In this document: positions 5,425-7,737 of the stretch, in pieces | Position numbering within the stretch: the first letter of the stretch is position 1 | Layout of the letters: the number at the start of each line of letters is the position of its first letter | Source of the DNA: Bacillota bacterium | Lineage (GTDB): Bacteria; Bacillota; Sulfobacillia; JAJZYS01; JAJYTV01 | Reading direction: 5' to 3' | DNA: 7,737 nucleotides | Assembly: GCA_021786135.1 (NCBI GenBank) | Contig: JAJYNV010000326.1 | Span: forward strand, 1 to 7,737 | Notes under the pieces: generated by a model | Told to the model about the DNA's origin: nothing | Databases searched by the model: none | Seen by the model: only the letters and a program-made list of their open reading frames with translations | Made by a program: the position numbers and the translations under genes

Positions 5425-6416
5425 CGCGCGTGCTGCACGATGCGCACCGCACCGTTCGTCGTGCTCACATCCGCCATGAGTTCTCCGTCGCCACCCGTCG
5501 TCCGACCGCGCAGGCGCCTGCGACTGAAGTCCCGCACATCCTCCTGGACCGTCAGGTCCGGCATATCGACCGAGATCGGTCCATGCACCGTTTCCGCCGA
5601 AACCTCACAGGCGATGCCCCGCGCAAGTTCAAGCTCGACGGCGCCATTGAGCGTCTGGAGACGGCAGCGTCCAGCCCGCACCGGCTGGAGATCGGCTTCG
5701 ATGCGACCGTTGCGCGTCATGGCGTCCACGTCCTGCAGCGCCCCGCGCAACGCTACGCGGCCGTTGTAGACGTCGACGCGGACCTTGCCCGCGTCGCGAG
5801 CGGAGACCTCGATCGATCCGTTTCGCGATGCCACCTGCAGATCACCGATACTCGGCACCTCCACCTGGACGCGACCGTTTTGCGTATCAAGGCGGAGTGA
5901 GTCGACCGGCAGGTCATCGATGCGCACCCGACCGAGACGCTGGGCGATGGAGCCGGTGAGGTGGGTCCCCGCCGGCAGATAGATGTCCAGAGCATAGCCT
6001 CCGAACGGCAACCCGATGCCGAATCCGTACCGCGCGCGGCCCTCGACGCGCAGCGTGCGACCCTGAAGCCGCACCTCCGGCGGTGGCGGGACGTCGCCGA
6101 ACAGCGGTCGTCCCACACTCCAGACCGCCTTGCAGACGCCTGCGTCTCCAGGCAGCAGCGTGAGCCCGAAATCTCCGGAAACGCGCAGTTCGAGCGGCTC
6201 TTCCGAATCCGGGAGCTCCGCGCGCAGAAGTTCCTGCACGTCCGCCTCGGTATGTTCGCGCACGACCTTCCCGACCCCTGACAGTCTATCCTCCACCACC
6301 GTCCGCAGGTCCCGCAGGGTGCCGTGCTCATGCGACCGAAGAAGCTCCTCTCCCTCCTCGGCCGTGATCTTCCCCTCGGATACGAGCCGCAAAACGCGGC
6401 GTTCGAAGTCTCCCAT
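5421..6416 (-). CDS. YvlB/LiaX-like protein with DUF4097 beta-repeat domain
   Basis: 331 aa. Residues 1-28 (MGDFERRVLRLVSEGKITAE and on) are the short SHOCT-like helical module found at the N-terminus of YvlB and LiaX relatives. A charged linker follows to about 70, then a DUF4097 domain from about 75 to the end. The second half is a ladder of strands marked by N-G turns at 180, 199, 218, 236, 257, (H-G) 278 and 321, a spacing of 18-21 residues that suggests a beta-helix. There is no signal peptide or membrane segment, so it is probably cytoplasmic or membrane-peripheral. Relatives in Firmicutes respond to envelope stress; the molecular function is unknown. The start at ATG 6416 is fixed by AAGGAGG 7 bases upstream and by the conserved N-terminus. 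A longer in-frame extension to 6623 overlaps the DUF2089 gene and is Cys/Arg-rich nonsense. It follows the DUF2089 gene by 13 bases, so the two form an operon. Confidence 0.85.
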   Translation of the reverse strand: MGDFERRVLRLVSEGKITAEEGEELLRSHEHGTLRDLRTVVEDRLSGVGKVVREHTEADVQELLRAELPDSEEPLELRVSGDFGLTLLPGDAGVCKAVWSVGRPLFGDVPPPPEVRLQGRTLRVEGRARYGFGIGLPFGGYALDIYLPAGTHLTGSIAQRLGRVRIDDLPVDSLRLDTQNGRVQVEVPSIGDLQVASRNGSIEVSARDAGKVRVDVYNGRVALRGALQDVDAMTRNGRIEADLQPVRAGRCRLQTLNGAVELELARGIACEVSAETVHGPISVDMPDLTVQEDVRDFSRRRLRGRTTGGDGELMADVSTTNGAVRIVQHAR

Positions 6417-6423
6417 CCGGCAT

Positions 6424-6430
6424 CCTCCTT
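6424..6430 (-). promoter_or_regulatory. Shine-Dalgarno site of the DUF4097 gene
   Basis: AAGGAGG, ending 7 bases before ATG 6416. It overlaps the stop codon of the upstream gene (TGA 6432-6430), which suggests that ribosomes finishing DUF2089 hand over to this gene. It rules out the longer start at 6623. Confidence 0.8.
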
Positions 6431-6807
6431 CAGCGACCCTCGCTCTCTCCCTCCGGCACCTGACGTTCGAGCAGGCGCAACGCTTCGTCTGCCCGCAGCT
6501 CGCCACGTCGCAACCGTTGCAACACCACATCCCGCCCGCCCCGCACAGGCGGCGCCAATGCAGCCACGACCTCGTCCAGCTGACCGCGTAGCGCCTGGTA
6601 GGAGATGGTGTACTCTCGCTCAAGCTCCTTGAGATTGCCGCGCGCGGTGAGAAACCGTTCTGCGAACAGCTGCTGTGCAGGCGTCAGGCCGAAGAGCCCT
6701 GGACGGAACTCCCCTTGCACTGTCGTCGCGCAGCGCGGACAGCGAAGTTCTATGACCTGCATGCCTGCGCCGCAGCCAGGGCAGAGCGGCAGACCTTGGA
6801 TCTCCAT
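6430..6807 (-). CDS. DUF2089 family zinc-ribbon protein with helix-turn-helix
   Basis: 125 aa. The N-terminal zinc ribbon has CPGC (9-12) and CPRC (23-26). The conserved DUF2089 core follows: LTPAQQLFAERFLTARGNLK (41-60), then ELEREYTISYQALRGQLDEV, which reads as a helix-turn-helix (about 57-84). The C-terminus (93-114, VVLQRLRRGELRADEALRLL) resembles the SHOCT-like module that opens the next gene's product. The composition suggests a small cytoplasmic regulator or adaptor; the DNA target, if any, is unknown. The start at ATG 6807 has GGGGAG (6819-6814) six bases upstream. DUF2089 next to a YvlB-like gene is, from memory, a recurring pairing in Firmicutes. It is separated from ftsH by a strong terminator, so it must have its own promoter. 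Confidence 0.88.
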   Translation of the reverse strand: MEIQGLPLCPGCGAGMQVIELRCPRCATTVQGEFRPGLFGLTPAQQLFAERFLTARGNLKELEREYTISYQALRGQLDEVVAALAPPVRGGRDVVLQRLRRGELRADEALRLLERQVPEGESEGR

Positions 6808-6829
6808 GATTTGCTCCCCTTTCGAGACA

Positions 6830-6859
6830 ATTTTGCCACCGTCATGCCCTCTTTTTCAA
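6830..6859 (-). promoter_or_regulatory. candidate promoter of the DUF2089-DUF4097 operon
   Basis: TTGAAA (6859-6854, five of six to TTGACA), an 18-base spacer, and CAAAAT (6835-6830, four of six to TATAAT). The start site would be near 6823, just before the Shine-Dalgarno at 6819, giving a very short leader. That short leader is a reason for caution. Confidence 0.3.
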
Positions 6860-6871
6860 TACATTGACCAT

Positions 6872-6883
6872 GTACCTAGGTAC
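6872..6883. repeat. 12-base perfect palindrome GTACCTAGGTAC
   Basis: Self-complementary sequence 12 bases upstream of the candidate -35 of the DUF2089 operon, and the only long perfect palindrome between it and the ftsH terminator. The position fits a binding site for a dimeric regulator, but a single copy proves nothing. Confidence 0.4.
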
Positions 6884-6949
6884 GATCCTGCATCAGTGGG
6901 AAGGGGCGCCTATCCCCGACCATTCACCACCGGACGCGAAGAGCGTACG

Positions 6950-6988
6950 AAAAACACAGGGAGCGCATCCTCAGGATGCGCTCCCTGT
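6950..6988 (-). terminator. intrinsic terminator of ftsH
   Basis: A perfect 15-bp stem (6988-6974 with 6970-6956) and a 3-base loop are followed on the minus strand by G and TTTTT (6954-6950). The stem starts 15 bases after the ftsH stop. This is a canonical Rho-independent terminator. Confidence 0.93.
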
Positions 6989-7003
6989 CCGAACAATCTC
7001 TTC

Positions 7004-7737
7004 TCAGATGGCCAGTTCCTTGCCCTCGATCATCGCTTCGAGTTCCGAGCCCTCGATCGTCTCCACTTCGAGAAGCTTCTCCGCGATGCGGTGCAGGGTC
7101 TGGCGATTGTCCTGCAGGACCTGCTTCGCACGCTGGTAGCACTCCTGCACCACACGGCGGGTTTCGCGATCGATCATCGCCGCAATTTCCTCCGAGTAGT
7201 TGCGGTCGCGCATCAGGTCGCGACCAAGGAAGACCTGGTCCTGCTTGGTGCCGTATGTCATCGGCCCAAGGGCCTCCGACATGCCAAACTCCGTGATCAT
7301 GCGACGGGCCATCTTCGTCACCTTGTCGAGGTCGTCGGCCGCGCCCGAAGTAATCTCGCCGAAGATGATCTCTTCCGCGGCCCGGCCACCCAAGGCTCCG
7401 GTGATGCGGTCCAGGATCTCTTCCTTGGATATCAGGTAGCGGTCCTCGTTCGGCATCTGCAGTGTATAGCCGAGCCCCATGCCGCGCGGGATGATGGTCA
7501 CCTTGACCACAGGGTCCGCGTGCGGCAGAAGGTGACCGACCAATGCGTGACCTACTTCGTGGAATGCGACCTGCCGCTTTTCCTTCTCGTTCATGACACG
7601 GCTCTTCTTCTGCGGCCCCGCGATGGTGCGCTCGATGGCTTCATCGAGTTCCGCCATGCCGACGCGCTTCTTGCGGCGACGGGCCGCCAGCAGGGCTGCC
7701 TCGTTGAGCGTGTTCGCCAGGTCCGCACCCGTGAAGC
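7004..7737 (-). CDS. ftsH: ATP-dependent zinc metalloprotease FtsH, C-terminal part
   Basis: Membrane-anchored AAA+ protease that degrades misassembled membrane proteins and short-lived cytosolic regulators. About 243 codons are visible; the N-terminal transmembrane part and most of the ATPase lie beyond the right edge. The visible part opens in the AAA second region (FTGADLANTLNEAALLAARR), then enters the M41 protease domain. The zinc site HEVGH is at 7561-7547 (visible residues 59-63), with Val where Ala is commoner. The third ligand Asp is in SGAADDLDKVT (about visible residue 135), and VFLGRDLMRDRNYSEE is the usual later motif. The protein ends with a short tail (EGKELAI) just after the conserved helical region. 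Nothing suggests damage. It is the last gene of its transcript, since a strong terminator follows. Confidence 0.98.
   Translation of the reverse strand, partial: FTGADLANTLNEAALLAARRRKKRVGMAELDEAIERTIAGPQKKSRVMNEKEKRQVAFHEVGHALVGHLLPHADPVVKVTIIPRGMGLGYTLQMPNEDRYLISKEEILDRITGALGGRAAEEIIFGEITSGAADDLDKVTKMARRMITEFGMSEALGPMTYGTKQDQVFLGRDLMRDRNYSEEIAAMIDRETRRVVQECYQRAKQVLQDNRQTLHRIAEKLLEVETIEGSELEAMIEGKELAI

Noticed and set aside
6417..6623. N-terminal extension of the DUF4097 protein to 400 residues
   Set aside because: It overlaps the DUF2089 gene, is Cys/Trp/Arg-rich, and a perfect ribosome binding site marks ATG 6416 as the start.

Overview
The window is GC-rich and looks chromosomal. Every gene I can support lies on the minus strand. 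The gene families point to a high-GC member of the Bacillota (a Symbiobacterium- or Limnochordia-like lineage is my guess): a paired inactive/active M16 peptidase set of the YfmF/YfmH type, a DUF2089 zinc-ribbon protein next to a YvlB/LiaX-like DUF4097 protein, strong AAGGAGG ribosome binding sites, and TTG start codons. This assignment is inference; no ribosomal RNA or lineage marker is present.

Layout in the direction of transcription, from high to low coordinates. (1) The 3' part of ftsH, entering from the right edge and closed by a textbook intrinsic terminator (6950-6988). (2) A two-gene unit: a DUF2089 zinc-ribbon/HTH protein (6430-6807) and, 13 bases on, a cytoplasmic DUF4097 beta-repeat protein (5421-6416). 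(3) A candidate promoter whose -35 overlaps the DUF4097 stop codon, then yfmF (4041-5333, TTG start) overlapping yfmH (2786-4057). The pair ends at a long hairpin (2741-2777). (4) About 0.9 kb without a convincing intact gene (1853-2785). It holds an orphan Shine-Dalgarno sequence, a possible gene remnant with a LacI-like helix-turn-helix, and two mutually exclusive hairpins about 0.25 kb upstream of fhs. (5) fhs (185-1852), formate-tetrahydrofolate ligase, followed one base later by an unidentified ORF that runs off the left edge.

Functionally, ftsH is membrane protein quality control. The DUF2089/DUF4097 pair resembles envelope-stress-linked genes of Firmicutes. YfmF/YfmH are a peptidase-like pair linked by family annotation to EF-P modification, and Fhs feeds formate into the folate one-carbon pool. 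They look like neighbouring housekeeping units and not one pathway. I did not find a clearly new multi-gene system. The parts most worth a second look are the structured region upstream of fhs, the orphan ribosome binding site after yfmH, and the hairpin placed between the ribosome binding site and TTG start of yfmF.
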